Part shown: positions 1 to 10,900 of the stretch, piece after piece
Position numbering within the stretch: the first letter of the stretch is position 1
Layout: each line of letters starts with the position of its first letter
Made by a program: the position numbers and the translations under genes
Assembly: GCA_951812925.1 (NCBI GenBank)
Contig: OX638368.1
Coordinates: 151,824,492 to 151,888,491, forward strand
Reading direction: 5' to 3'
Source of the DNA: Calliopum simillimum
Lineage: Eukaryota; Arthropoda; Insecta; Diptera; Lauxaniidae
Length of the DNA: 64,000 nt
The notes under the pieces: generated by a model
Database searches by the model: none
Seen by the model: only the letters and a program-made list of their open reading frames with translations
Told to the model about the DNA's origin: nothing

Positions 1-18
1 AAATAAATGGCACATTAT

Positions 19-127
19 GGGAGTTATCGTGATTAAATATTCCCGGGGAATTTATTTCAGACTCTAATGGAGAATGCACTGCAGTCTGAGAAAAATTGCC
101 CCGGAATATTTGTTCACGATAACCCCC
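19..127. repeat. Hairpin element, divergent copy A
   Basis: This is an inverted repeat of about 109 bp that starts GGGAGTTATCGTG and ends CACGATAACCCCC, with a CCCGGGGAA-type block inside each arm. It is a diverged member of the 107-bp hairpin family that recurs at 8865, 10755 and 49969. TAT flanks both ends and could be a 3-bp target duplication. The non-coding element lies downstream of Smg6. Confidence 0.75.
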
Positions 128-724
128 TATATTTATTACTCGATATTAGAACCAGACGAACAATTTCAAAGCAGTTTTTTTTTTAAGTATTTTTCTAAAA
201 AAAGATAATTTTTCAAATGTGGCTCATTTCAGGAATGATTTTCAAAAAAGCTTATTTCCATGTTAAACAAATCTTCAGTAATGAGAAAAAACTTCAAGGA
301 GCTGTTTACAGTAAATTATTTTTTTTTTTTTTAATGTTTCCAGTCTAATAGTGAACTGAGCAGATTCTAATCCAAAATTGTTTTTTTTTTTTGAATCGTT
401 CTAATAGACATGTTCCAAGATAAATATATAAATAAAATTTTGGAATTAACTGTGCTCTCTCGCACAGATGACTAAAATTTTATTAAAATGTAAATACTAA
501 AAATATTACCACCACCAAATATTTTTAAAGGAAAAATTAATATGTAGTATAGCACGACATACCCTAAAAAACGTAGGTACGTTACAAAGTCATATTAGTG
601 AAAAAAATTTAAAGATTTACATTCTAAATATATATGTGTATAAAAATAACAGTACTACATTAATATTGTTTATAATATGAATTGTAGATGGGTCCTTTTT
701 CACTTCTTTTGAAGATAACGTTTA
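128..724. other. AT-rich flank downstream of Smg6
   Basis: I see no coding region here. The stretch is rich in A and T runs and probably contains the Smg6 3' untranslated region, because the Smg6 stop codon lies just to its right on the minus strand. I could not place a unique polyadenylation site. Confidence 0.4.
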
Positions 725-3700
725 CTATAATTTACAATCATTTGCCCATTGCTGAAATTCACTTAGTTCGCTTACAGCCAAATTACGTGAGAGTGCTTTA
801 ACACGCAAGTTGCGATCTGTAGTAACCAGGACTAGTTCCGTTTGTATTAAGCATTTGCCATCTGAAAGCGAACAAAAAACAGGTTTTAAGCATACAATTT
901 ATAAACATTAAACACAGTAACCCTTTACCTTTACTAGTTTCAGTGCTCATTGTTTTAGATAAAGCCAGAGCTGTTGCCAAGATTTTATCATCATTTGAAA
1001 CATGTTCTTCTTCGACCAGTCCAAAAAGTGATGCATTGATTATAGAACCTTTAGTGGTAGCACATCTTTAAAAAGAAACATTTTTTTTTAACTGTGCAAC
1101 ACCCTGGCTATATGTGAGACTTCGGGGGTTATCGCGAATCAAGATTCCCGGGGAATTTTCTTAAACTGCAATAGAGAATGCACGGCAGTCTGAGAAAATT
1201 CCCCGGGAATATTTATTCACGATAACCACATTTGTCTCCGCCATTTTAATTTAAAAAAAAAAAACTGATGAAAAATAACAACGATTCAAAATATGTAAAT
1301 TTAATAAATAGATTAGCCATTATTAAATTAAAAGCAAATTTTTTCCTACAAGTATATTTTTATTAAAAACGGATTTTGATTAAAAAAGGGGAAAAATTCT
1401 CGATCATTCAAATGGCCGAATATGACCTCATAATTGGATTCATCGAAAAACTCTGATTTACTATCTAAGAACAGCAGCTGCAGCAGCTTCATTTTCAGCA
1501 TCGATTGTTGTATTTGTTGCCAGTGAATTTATCGTGGCACTTAGGACACATCCATACATAACGATATTCTTTCATATGAGTTTTACGCATTTTTGCTAGT
1601 TCTGGATCGCAGTCGGTTACAATGGGGAAGAAAAGTGTTGGCGGGGCTTTTCTTGATTCTCCAGAAACAAAAGAATTAGTCGAAACACTTGAACTAAGCT
1701 CAAAATCTTCATAATCTGAACAAGAAGCCATAGAATCAGCATTCTCATCGATAATTAAAGGTTTAGATTCAAAATCATCCAAGTCATCAAAACAGTTATT
1801 AGAGTCGGAATTATCATGATGATCTTCAAGTTCGTTTTTAATTTTTCTTAAATTTTCTGCCGTTGGTAAAGTAACATTATTAACAAAGTCCCTCTGAATC
1901 TTCAATACCTTTTATCTCTTGTTTAAGATTATCAATCATTTCACGCTTGCATGATGAACCTTCAATATTTTTTATTTGTTGTTTAAGATTTTCAATAAGG
2001 ATAAGGAATTATAAAACAGGTCGAGCCTAGTCCTGAAGGTGCTGAAATTGGGCTACCTTTGGGTTGATGGAACAGGACGGACAGTTGAAAAGGTGGGAAC
2101 TGTCGTGCGGACAGATTGTAGTATGTAGTTACTGCCTATAACATGAAAAACTTTCAAAAACAGAAAAATTCTGCCAAAAAAAAAGTTAAATTACAGCTAA
2201 AAAAAATAATGCGTTCATAACTTACTTCACATTATTGTTTGTAGTTTTTATAAACTCCAAAGACTTTTTAGCACGAGTGGACACATCATCAAAATGATGT
2301 ATACGATTTTTTGATGATTTTTCATAAGATTCGACTTTAACACCTTTAGAGAGACCATCAAGTTCTTTCACCACTGTAATTGAAATAGAATTTATATACA
2401 TAAGTTACTGCTACAAGAACGACAACATCTGCAAGAACCTGTAAGTGGAATTATTAAGATATATCGTTTGTGCTGTTGTACAAGTTTCTCAAAATCCTCC
2501 AAACAATCTATGAAGCAGTTTGTATCGGGCAGCAAATATTTTGGTCGCACTTCAATGTACAACTTTGTGTCAACAAATTTTAAGATTTCCTAAAATTAAA
2601 TTTTTTCACTTATGTAGTACATAACAAAACATAAGTATGAGTATATAATGCAACTTACCTCTAATTTTTCTGTGTACATTTTCTTAACATTTGACTTTGC
2701 CTCCAATTCCTTTTTTAGTTTCGTTAATTGTGAAACTTGTGCATTTTCTGCTTCCAACGACTGTGCTGTGTTAAAAAAACCATGTTCCCTTATGTTGCCA
2801 TCCGTGGTACTTATATCATTATCAACAATATTTTCACTATTATCATCAATATCTTCACTTGATACTGAACCCAAGACGTTCATTAATTGTGCGTTTAATT
2901 GCTCTAAGCAAAAGTTTGATTCGTCATTATTTTCAATACGATCTTGATGTTGTCTAAATATTTTGTTAAAATCGGAAATTTTATTTAATCTAGCATAAAA
3001 TTGTACTGATTTATCTGAAAATTTGATTTCTCTTGCTGATGTGTTTAGTGTCGTGGAAATTGGTGTGAATCCCATAAGAAAAATATCTTCTTCAAAAACA
3101 CTATCGTCGTTCTTATTGGAAGCAACGTACTTGGAGCTTAAGAAATAGTTTATGTGCTTAAGCGTCAGGCGCAATTGTTTCCATGGTTCAATTAAAATAT
3201 GTCTATAAGAAAATTATACTAAAATAGCAAAAATCAATTAAAATACATATTAAATTTATACTCTTCACAACGTATTGGTTCCCAAATGTTTGCATTTTCT
3301 GTAAGCCAATCGCACCAGATTTTAATAAATTGCATTAAAGTGTTTACGTCATGGAAACTAGAAACAGTTGGTAAGATAACAAATAAATAAAAAACAATTC
3401 TAAATTATTTTAATACCTGGTGCTATTCAACAGCTTAAAATCTTCTTTTATTTCAATAAACAGCTCGTTACATTTACGCAATATCAAACCAAAAATTTGA
3501 TTACAAAAAACAAATGCATGATAACGAATTTCGCGACGTGTATCTGAAAAATTTTAAATAATGTAAGCAAAATTATTATTGAACATATTGTGCAGTTGTT
3601 ATAAACCTTTCAACTTATTATGCTCCATGATGAATATGTTAAGCGCTGCAATTTTCAGAAGACGATGAGATGATAATATCAAAGGTGTACGTTTTAAAAC

Positions 3701-6700
3701 AGCATTGAGTTGTATAAGCAGCATTCTTTGATGTTCCGGTACAGTTTCCATGCTACACAAAATGTTTTTAATTTAAAATTTATTTTTTTTTTAATTTTAT
3801 TCTTGAAATTTTGATTGAAAATATCATTAAGGAGTACTTTAAAATAAAATTTAGAATTGCATTGTATTGTATCAAAAGCATATTTTTGGACAATAATATG
3901 CAATATCCTTTGATGAAAGGGTTTTTTTTTTAACAAAACTATAACTCTTTGGATTTCATGATGTCACCTTAAAATAGCCGTAATTTTACACGGAAAATAA
4001 GCAAAATTCCCCGGGAATATTCATTCACGATAACCCCCATTAATACAAAATTGCACAAAAGCTGTTTTTCGATATTATAACCTCAAATATCTCGAAATTA
4101 TGACGTATTGAGCCAATTCGTGAATTCGAATTTTACATAGAACATTATTTAGGAAATGCACCCAACTGCTCAGCAACAATCATTGCCCAAAATCATGCAA
4201 ACAAAACTTTCGAAATTCAGAAAAAAAAAGAGAATCGCAGATTTTACAGAAATATTGAAATCTTTTATAAAATTAACAATTTGACTTTACCCAATGCCAG
4301 TGAAAAGTTTTCCGATAACATATAAATAAAGTGATGTAAAACGTCTCAGCAGCTGAAATGTAAACATAAATTTTCTTAATAATAGGCCTATTTTTTTGAC
4401 GCGTGGAGGATTGTGCTAATTTTTAAATTATGGTAACTAAAGAATGGTTACCCCCACGATAAAACGTGTTAGGATCTGCTTTGCAAATAGTTTTCTTTAT
4501 ATGTAAGAAAATTACCGTTTAAGAGTTATAGCTATAGTAAAAACAAACTTTTTGACGTTTATCGCCGCTTAATTGGTTTTTCTTAAGGCCCAACTACAAT
4601 ATGCATATGCTAGCTTAAAATACTGTCAAAATTAAACGAAAAGCCTTTCAAATGCTTAGTGAATGCATAATCAAATTTTTGATGGCTACATTGACTTTCA
4701 TAAAATTAAGAAAATGTGTTACCGTGTTGTCAAACTCTTTATTATTTGATCGCAATTAAGATTTTTTTTTTTTTAAATAATGCAGCAAAAATTAAAACAA
4801 AAGAAAGTGTTATTGTTTGCTTTTGATGGTCTCTGCACATTAAAAAAAATAAGCGACCTAAAAGTAAAAAGAACTCGTTCAGTTAGGGAAACAAATTCGT
4901 TCTGGTAGCTCAAACCACTACCTGATGAACATTCCATCTTTTTTAACTCCTTACAGAATCGCTCCCGGAGTAGCTTCCATCTGTGTTTGCAATCGGCGCC
5001 TATTTATTAACATTAACATAAAAGTGAATTAACAACAAAACCAAAAAAAAAAAAAATGCAACAAATATTACATACCACTTCTGTTGCAAGCTGCCGCAAC
5101 CGTTTGCCAAGCCCTTTCCTGAACCAATTTGTTGTAGTAAAATGGATCCGTTTCACCATATAGACACTTTTTTGCTTGTACATTTCGAATTAAATTCAAA
5201 ATAAAAGTTTCTTCCTCGTTTTCAATTTTGTTTACTTTTCGATTTTCAAAACAAATTTTATTTTTTAAACAAAACTGTCAGTATGACTTGTTTCTGTACG
5301 GAAAGTGCGATTAGTTTCGCATTTTCCTTAAGCAAATGACATTTCACGAAACTTGACGAAACTTTTTGTTAAGTACATTAAAGTTTTAACATACAATTTG
5401 TGTGTATTCGCACGGTTGCATATGTTGACATATGCCAGTTTATGCATATTATAGTTAGGTCTTTAAATAACTTCTAAACGGCAAATTTTTTTTTTTTTGA
5501 CATAAAATGAAAACTATTTTTAGAGCATTTAATTCTCAAATGAAGTGATCCTTGCAATTTTTATCGTCTGATTCCCCGCTTACGAGTTATCACAATTTGA
5601 AATTTAACACAATTGTATATACTCGTCAAAAGAAACGCGCCTTATCTATGCGATTATATCAAAAACTATGAAATTTTCATACCTCATCAGTAGATAATTC
5701 GTTCAAACGATTTTCTTCTGTTACTGTAGATTTATTACCATTAATATCAGTCCTATGAAGGAGTCTTACACCATCTGGGTGTATCCAAACTTCTTTGCGC
5801 AAGGACTTTGATTTTTTGTCAGCGTGATTAACTTTGATGTGTACGGGCGATGTTTTAAGTTCAGTTTCTTCGTACTGAAACGTTAAGTTTTTTTTTATTA
5901 TTTAGCAAAGTGAAAATGCTTTAAATATAAAATTATTCGTTAAAATTAAGAGCTAAAAAAATGTAAATACCTTTTTACGAATTTCATCGAAAAGTACTTG
6001 AAGACTTTCTCTTGCGGAGCAAATGGCATTGGAAGACATTAAACTACGCATATGGTAATAAATTGCATCAAATTTTTTGCGCTACAATAAAATGAATATA
6101 ACTCAATCAATAAACAGAAAACAGATTTGAAATTCTTATCAAATTTCACTTACATTATAAATTGCCAACACAGCAAGTTGATTGTACGGAATACCATTTG
6201 TTGGTATTAATCCCTGTGCACGTTGATAAAAATTGGAAGCATCAGAAAAATCGCTGGAATGTAATATCTTTGATTTATAACGACTCAAATCGCCAAGGCA
6301 TATCAAAAGCTTTTGAGCAGAAACTTTGGCAATAAATTCATATCTATGTTGATGTTGATTTTCACTATTTTCATTGTTAGTCCAATTATATTTTTCACTA
6401 AGTTGCGAAAATAAATCAGCATAGAATTCGAGACCTCTATTAATTATCCATATTGTTTCCGTTGCTTTTGAAGATGTATTGCTTTTAAGATATTCAATTA
6501 CATTGTAGAAGAGTAGTTTCCAAAAGTAGGTCTCTAGCTTTTGCTCACAGCAAAACTTTAAATTTGTTAACAGCAATTGAGCAAAGATATGTTGAAGTTG
6601 TGTGTGACAAGTGCAAAAGTTGTGCCAATTCTGAAAGAAACCAAACCATATCATATATAAACTTAAATATACATACATATTGCATTAAAAATTTGCACTC

Positions 6701-8161
6701 TTCGTTTTTCTTTTAATGCAGATCAACGACTTTTTGGAGACTTTTGTAATAAATATTCTAAGAGAGCAGTTGCGGGGTTGATGAGAGGGTTTCGACTTTA
6801 AAGAAGAAGTGCTTAGCCTGGAATTCTGACTACCGACCTAAAGGGGCGCCATATTCACAATTTTTTTTTTTTTTTATTAGTTTTCTCTCTAAAATGATTC
6901 ATGACAACATAAATACTTTAAATGCACTAGTCATTATGATTCAATAACAAATAGTCACATTGAATATTTTTTTGACTCAAAAGATCTTCTGCAACATAAG
7001 TAATTCAAGGTCATCATTGATATCAATAATTATGATAAACACTATAAATAATAACAAATAATTTTTACTGAAAAAGGGGGCGATGCCACGCCTCCAAAGA
7101 AATTAATTCATCATATCTCTTAAAATATTCGACAGATATGGATGAGATTTCGTATATGTATTAAGAGTACCGAAACAAATAATGCCCATTGAAAAAATGG
7201 GCGGAGCCACGCCCTTAAAAAATTTCGTCATATTTTTGAAAGTATTTAGCGCATAAAGATGAGATTTTGGACATAAATAAATCCCATCGGAGCAACGCAC
7301 ACCGGGAAATTCTAGTTTTATAATAAATTCAAAACGAAACAAATTTCATAATTAAATTAGAAACGTACTTTTTGTTTCTGTAAAAGGTCTTGCACGTTAC
7401 GTTAGGAAGCGTTACGTTTTGACTAATTCCAGCTTAAGTCTAAATAATTGCTCAAATTTATCTTAACTTGAACATACATACCTCCATTACAACCTTGCGT
7501 TGCATGAAATCGATCAGATTATCATGCAGCTGTGGAAGCAACTTAGCACATGTTGCATCTCTTTGAAGCAAAATGTTTATCCACGGCGGTTGTTTGTGCT
7601 TCACTGGTTGCACAGTTATAGAAAACATTGGATCTACTCCAGAACGTAAAGTACGTTGTTTTCTATTACATTCTCCACCAGCCCCTCGTTTATTAACGCA
7701 AGTACTACTCTTCTGGTTGACGGTATTCACACGCAATATTCCAGGAATCGCAAAAACTTGATCATTTTTCAGCTCCTTATTAACTTCGTTTGCATCCACT
7801 GCTTGCGAAGTAGCTGGGGTTTCAGCAACAGCTTGAGTGTCGTCATTACAAGTTGAAGTAGCCGTCATATGCAGGAACAGACCTATTTGCGGATCATCTT
7901 GGTTTTCTGAAATCAATGTTAGGTATCAGGGGAACTGAACTTGGAACTTGCATATACCATCTTACCACACTTACTTTCCATCGACCGTTTCTTTACTTGG
8001 ACCGTTGCAGATTCTGCATTGTTGCTAGTTTCCAGCTGTTTCTCCGCAAAGCAGCAACTCTGAGTTCCAGTCTCATCAGCAATTTTCTTTTGCAGTCGTT
8101 TTGGCAAATTCCCGATAATTATCGAAATATCATTTTGTTCTCGTATTTGCTTTCGATTCAT
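725..8161 (-). CDS. Smg6: Smg6, PIN-domain endonuclease of nonsense-mediated decay
   Basis: SMG6 cuts transcripts with premature stop codons and works with Upf1 in the cytoplasm. I assembled 14 coding exons: 8161-7975, 7906-7482, 6630-6154, 6081-5971, 5874-5683, 4352-4291, 3752-3607, 3543-3417, 3357-3262, 3202-2659, 2589-2439, 2373-2226, 1065-929, 861-725. They total 2940 nt, or 979 residues. The N-terminus looks low in complexity. The middle is the helical EST1/14-3-3-like region (including GLIPTNGIPYNQLAVLAIYN and GKLFTGIGMET). The C-terminal PIN domain keeps the expected acidic residues: D in PDTNCFID, E in VKELDGL, D in SNDDKIL and D in TTDRNLR. The donor after exon 11 (GTTCTT) is weak, but the reading frame across it matches the family. 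Introns host a Harbinger-like element, hairpin copies and an unidentified reading frame. Gene identity is secure; the first two exons are the least certain part. Confidence 0.93.
1124..1230. repeat. Hairpin element, copy B, in Smg6 intron 13
   Basis: The left end GGGGGTTATCGCGAATC, the central ACGGCAGTCTGAG block and the CCCCGGGAA arm match the 107-bp hairpin family. The right terminus has decayed to GATAACCACA, and no matching 3-bp flank is visible, so this is an older copy. Confidence 0.75.
1495..2010 (-). pseudogene. Unidentified acidic/serine-rich reading frame with a CxxC end
   Basis: This reading frame lies on the same strand as Smg6, inside its intron 13, and is not part of the Smg6 frame. 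The first half, from about 2010 to 1905, encodes a charged repeat, IENLKQQIKNIEG followed by IDNLKQEIKGIED. A shift of frame near 1900 then leads into about 130 residues that are acidic and serine-rich, including DDLDDFES and a YEDFELSSS stretch. The end is a basic segment, THMKEYRYVWM, followed by CPKCHDKF and a stop. The CxxC pair could be half of a zinc finger. I do not recognise the family. It may be a transposon protein, a fragment of another gene or a nested gene. The frame break suggests that it is not intact. Confidence 0.35.
4004..4038. repeat. Half copy of the hairpin element
   Basis: Only the right arm of the 107-bp hairpin family is recognisable: AAATTCCCCGGGAATATTC, then CACGATAACCCCC. 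The left arm is missing. It lies in Smg6 intron 6. Confidence 0.65.
4381..5646. mobile_element. Harbinger-like element carrying a MADF gene
   Basis: The two ends are inverted copies of each other. The left end reads AGGCCTATTTTTTTGACGCG, and the right end, on the other strand, reads AAGGCGCGTTTCTTTTGACG; both continue to a shared ATTGTG. The same terminal motif, GTTTCTTTTGACGCGTATA, bounds a shorter element at 15646-16030, so the two belong to one family. Between the ends lies a two-exon MADF-domain reading frame on the minus strand. PIF/Harbinger transposons are known to carry a Myb/SANT/MADF-type second protein, which suggests this class, but no transposase is visible. The element sits in Smg6 intron 5, and its left end is only about 30 nt from the acceptor of Smg6 exon 6. 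Confidence 0.6.
4773..5290 (-). pseudogene. MADF-domain protein inside the Harbinger-like element
   Basis: Two exons can be read on the minus strand, from about 5290 to 5076 and from 4999 to 4773. They are joined by a GT-AG intron that keeps the frame. The first exon gives EEETFILNLIRNVQAKKCLY, then DPFYYNKLVQERAWQTVA. The second gives ADCKHRWKLLRERFCKELKK and ends at a stop. This is the MADF fold found in Adf-1-type DNA-binding proteins: an N-terminal helix, a W in the middle, and the C-x-x-R-W-K-x-L-R signature. No in-frame ATG precedes the domain before an upstream stop, so the start is lost or lies in an exon I cannot see. It probably served as the DNA-binding partner of a Harbinger-type transposase. 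Confidence 0.6.
7080..7345. repeat. Dispersed repeat with 'gccacgcc' blocks
   Basis: Two related blocks read GGGGGCGATGCCACGCCTCC and GGGCGGAGCCACGCCCTT, about 120 bp apart, each followed by a similar 'atatttt...gatgagattt' sequence. Comparable 'ccacgccc' stretches occur near 51650, 54390 and 55910. This appears to be a common interspersed repeat of the genome. It lies in Smg6 intron 2 and shows no convincing coding capacity. Confidence 0.4.
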
Positions 8162-9100
8162 ATTTTATAAAATTCACCAACAACTGCATTTATCCGGATT
8201 TTCGGAATATGTTTTTTTGCCAAACTAATTAACAATTTTCTCGAAATTGTCAGCAGCGATAGACACGCAAAAATTAACGAATTCAAGTGACATGTGTCAA
8301 AGAAATGAGACACTTCACTTTATTGACACTTTGTGTGTATTCTATTACTATTAGGCTACGTTTATGACACGAGCAACAAGCTCGATGAGTTAAGTTGGCG
8401 CACAAGATTAATTTTTTTTTTTAGTTTTTTGTAGCAATTGCTCCCTAAAGGATTCGGTATATAGAGGACAGAGCGCGCATCATAAGCTTTGACCGTTGAT
8501 TTGAAAACATAGCTACTTGTGTAGAAAGATACATACAGAAAAGCAAACAACGCACGCGCTGTGTAGAGTTGACCAACATTCTGTTAGAAATCAATTTATA
8601 GCTAAATATTGTACTTTACCTAAGCTAAGAAGCTAATAATTTATTGTTTGTGATAGAAAATATTTTTCTTTGTAGTATAAAATATTTTCTTATTAACTTT
8701 TGAATTTCGATACAATAAACACGTTTTTAATAAAACCGCTGTGTTATTATACTCTAATAACACATTCAACTTTTTGAACGCATCATTTGCGTTTGACATT
8801 TCGCTTCTCTTGTTTATTTATTTATAAAGAATTTTCACATTTATTTATTTAATAAATAGAAAATGGGGGTTATCGTGAATCAAGATTCCCGGGGAATTTT
8901 CGCGGACTGCCGTGCATTCTCTATTGCAATTTAAGAAAATTCCCCGGGAATCTTGATTCACGATAACCCCCAATAACTTGAGCTCAAAATTAGTGATGCC
9001 CAACAAATTCGAATTTATCAAATTAAAATCGACAAAATTTGATAGTGTGTACAGCTGATTAATCGTGTAAAACGCCCTTATTGCAAAGTAAACTTCTATA
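8162..9100. promoter_or_regulatory. Divergent promoter interval, Smg6 and WDR91-like gene
   Basis: Under 1 kb separates the start codons of two genes transcribed away from each other, so the interval must hold both promoters. No TATA or initiator motif stands out. A nearly perfect hairpin element (8865-8971) has inserted closer to the WDR91-like gene. Confidence 0.45.
8865..8971. repeat. 107-bp hairpin element, copy D
   Basis: This is a near-perfect palindrome with ends GGGGGTTATC and GATAACCCCC, arms of about 45 bp and a short central segment (CCGTGCATTCTCTATTGC). AAT flanks both sides and reads as a 3-bp target duplication. It is almost identical to copies E (10755) and F (49969), which suggests recent spread. 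Confidence 0.88.
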
Positions 9101-9130
9101 ATGTCAGATAAGAAGAATGTCTCAAATTAA
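9101..9130 (+). promoter_or_regulatory. Upstream reading frame overlapping the WDR91-like start
   Basis: An ATG at 9101 opens a nine-codon frame (MSDKKNVSN) that ends at the TAA at 9128-9130, past the main ATG at 9117. Because the two frames overlap, ribosomes that use the first ATG would miss the second. This could lower translation of the main protein. Confidence 0.4.
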
Positions 9131-10349
9131 CTATTTAGATAATTTGTTAAAGGAATATCTTGTTTTTCGTGGATTTTCGAATACTCTTAAAACTCTCGAT
9201 GCTGAACAGCGCAATGAAAAGGACCAAAGCTTCCGAGCGGAAAAAATTCTGGATCAGTTCAACCAGTCAGTCAATAACCAAGATTTGCATTCACTAAAGT
9301 CGCTCTGGAATCATTTAGATATTAATTTATTCAGTAAATTGGAACACTCGTATGCAGTAGGTAAGTAAAAAAAAAATTTCCTAATCATGCCAACTATTAT
9401 AGCCTTGTATGACGAAATGAATCGAGTGGCTGATTTTCAACTTCTTGCGTCTTCAAAATTAAGACTAATTTAAATTTTTGATTGCAAACTATATTCTTTA
9501 AGCTAATGAGTGTCTTTCAGTCACATTCGTTTTGTCATACATGATAAGGCTATTAATCATTCTCTTTTAGCTGTAAAAAAATTGGAAAATAGTTTGCTCA
9601 AACTTTACCTTATTACTGCATATAACAACAACCGGACCGAAAAGATTTCAGAATTTTTTACCACGTTATCGCCTGAATTGCACCAGCAAAGCGAATGGAA
9701 AGACTGGTTTTGTAAGACTTTCTAATTGCAACGTTTGTTAGTGTTTTTTTAATTTGATTTTTTTGTAACCTCTTTTGCAATTTTTACAGATTTTCCGTTT
9801 TGCAAAAATGCTGAAGAGTCTCCCACATTTTCACATTACTTTTCTAAACAGTGGCAGGATACGTTGCAAATTTCACTGCGTAATTTTTTGACTACAGTCT
9901 ATCAATGCATTCCACAGCCAACATTTGTACGAGCTGAACACGAAGCTGCACTTATTCGTCGCTTACAAGACGAAAACGCTAACTTGAAGACACGACTTCA
10001 AGCATTACAACAGCAGCAACTGGCTTCTTCAGGAAGTCCGCAAAATTTACATAGTGCAAGTGGTGGTGATTCTCAGAACAATAGACGTCGTTCAGCATAC
10101 AAAGCACAGCAGAGTTTAAGTGACATAACGCCGTTTGATATAAGTCCACCAGGGCACATAGTTGACGATTTTTATATAATTGCATCGGAAACAAATAATA
10201 TAGTCCAGGCAAGTGATGCACAAGCCCGTGGCTTAAAGTTGCTTATACGGAACATTGGCTCAGGCAATAGTCCTATTATGGGACGGAAAGATGGAGGAGA
10301 TAAATCAAGCAAAAGGCGTTCTGGCAGTGTAGGTCGAAGTTGGGTTTAG
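9117..10349 (+). CDS. Wdr91: WDR91-like protein, LisH/coiled-coil half only
   Basis: Exons are 9117-9360, 9571-9711 and 9790-10349, giving 314 residues in frame across both introns. The N-terminus (LLKEYLVFRGFSNTLKTLDA) is a LisH motif like that of WDR91. Family landmarks follow in order: LENSLLKLYLITAYNNNRTE, then QQSEWKDWF, FSKQWQDTLQISLRNFLTTV and a coiled coil (LIRRLQDENANLKTRLQALQ). WDR91 normally continues into WD40 repeats and acts on endosomes as a Rab7 effector and regulator of PI3P. Here the frame stops after a basic serine-rich tail (KSSKRRSGSVGRSWV), and polyadenylation signals follow. The protein is therefore about half of the usual length. It may be a natural short form in this lineage. 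No WD40 exon is visible before the next gene. Confidence 0.85.
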
Positions 10350-10412
10350 AAAAAATGTTGATTGTAAATCATAATATACATAGTACATATTTATACCTTA
10401 TACATTAAAAAT

Positions 10413-10450
10413 AATAAAAAGTAGCAATATACATATTCACAATTAATAAA
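10413..10450 (+). terminator. Polyadenylation signals of the WDR91-like gene
   Basis: Two AATAAA hexamers at 10413 and 10445 lie 65-100 nt after the stop codon. They support transcript termination here, without downstream WD40 exons. Confidence 0.55.
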
Positions 10451-10754
10451 AAGTATTATCTAAATGTAAAAAAAGCAGTACGTCTGTGGTAACAAAGAAA
10501 AACAGCTTACGTCGACTTATCGAAAATTGGTTTGATCTCAATTTTCCATTAGTTCTAGTTAAAATGATGGATAATAACCATACCTAAATTGCAGCATTAT
10601 TCGAGCGTCTCTGTTTCGATATGCTCTATGTAAATTGTAAGAACATGAAGCAGACAGATGGTTAAATAACGGTGATAGTTGAATAAGGCTCCAATCTAGG
10701 TATGGCAGTAAAGTGTCAAAAAAACAAAACTAATTCTTTTTCTAGTGTGTTAAT

Positions 10755-10861
10755 GGGGGTTATCGTGAATCAAGATTCCCGGGGAATTTTCTCGCACTGC
10801 CGTGCATTCTCTATTGCAGTTTAAGAAAATTCCCCGGGAATCTTGATTCACGATAACCCCC
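10755..10861. repeat. 107-bp hairpin element, copy E
   Basis: This copy has the same length, ends and arms as copy D, with AAT on both flanks. It is intergenic. Confidence 0.88.
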
Positions 10862-10900
10862 AATATCTATAGTTTTTTACAAAAACAACATAGTCATACA

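Noticed and set aside
2648..2947. Plus-strand open frame of 99 codons
   Set aside because: It is the antisense shadow of Smg6 exon 10.
7573..7856. Plus-strand frames near 7.6-7.9 kb
   Set aside because: Shadows of Smg6 exon 2.
10001..10221. Minus-strand open frame
   Set aside because: Antisense to the WDR91-like third exon; no independent features.
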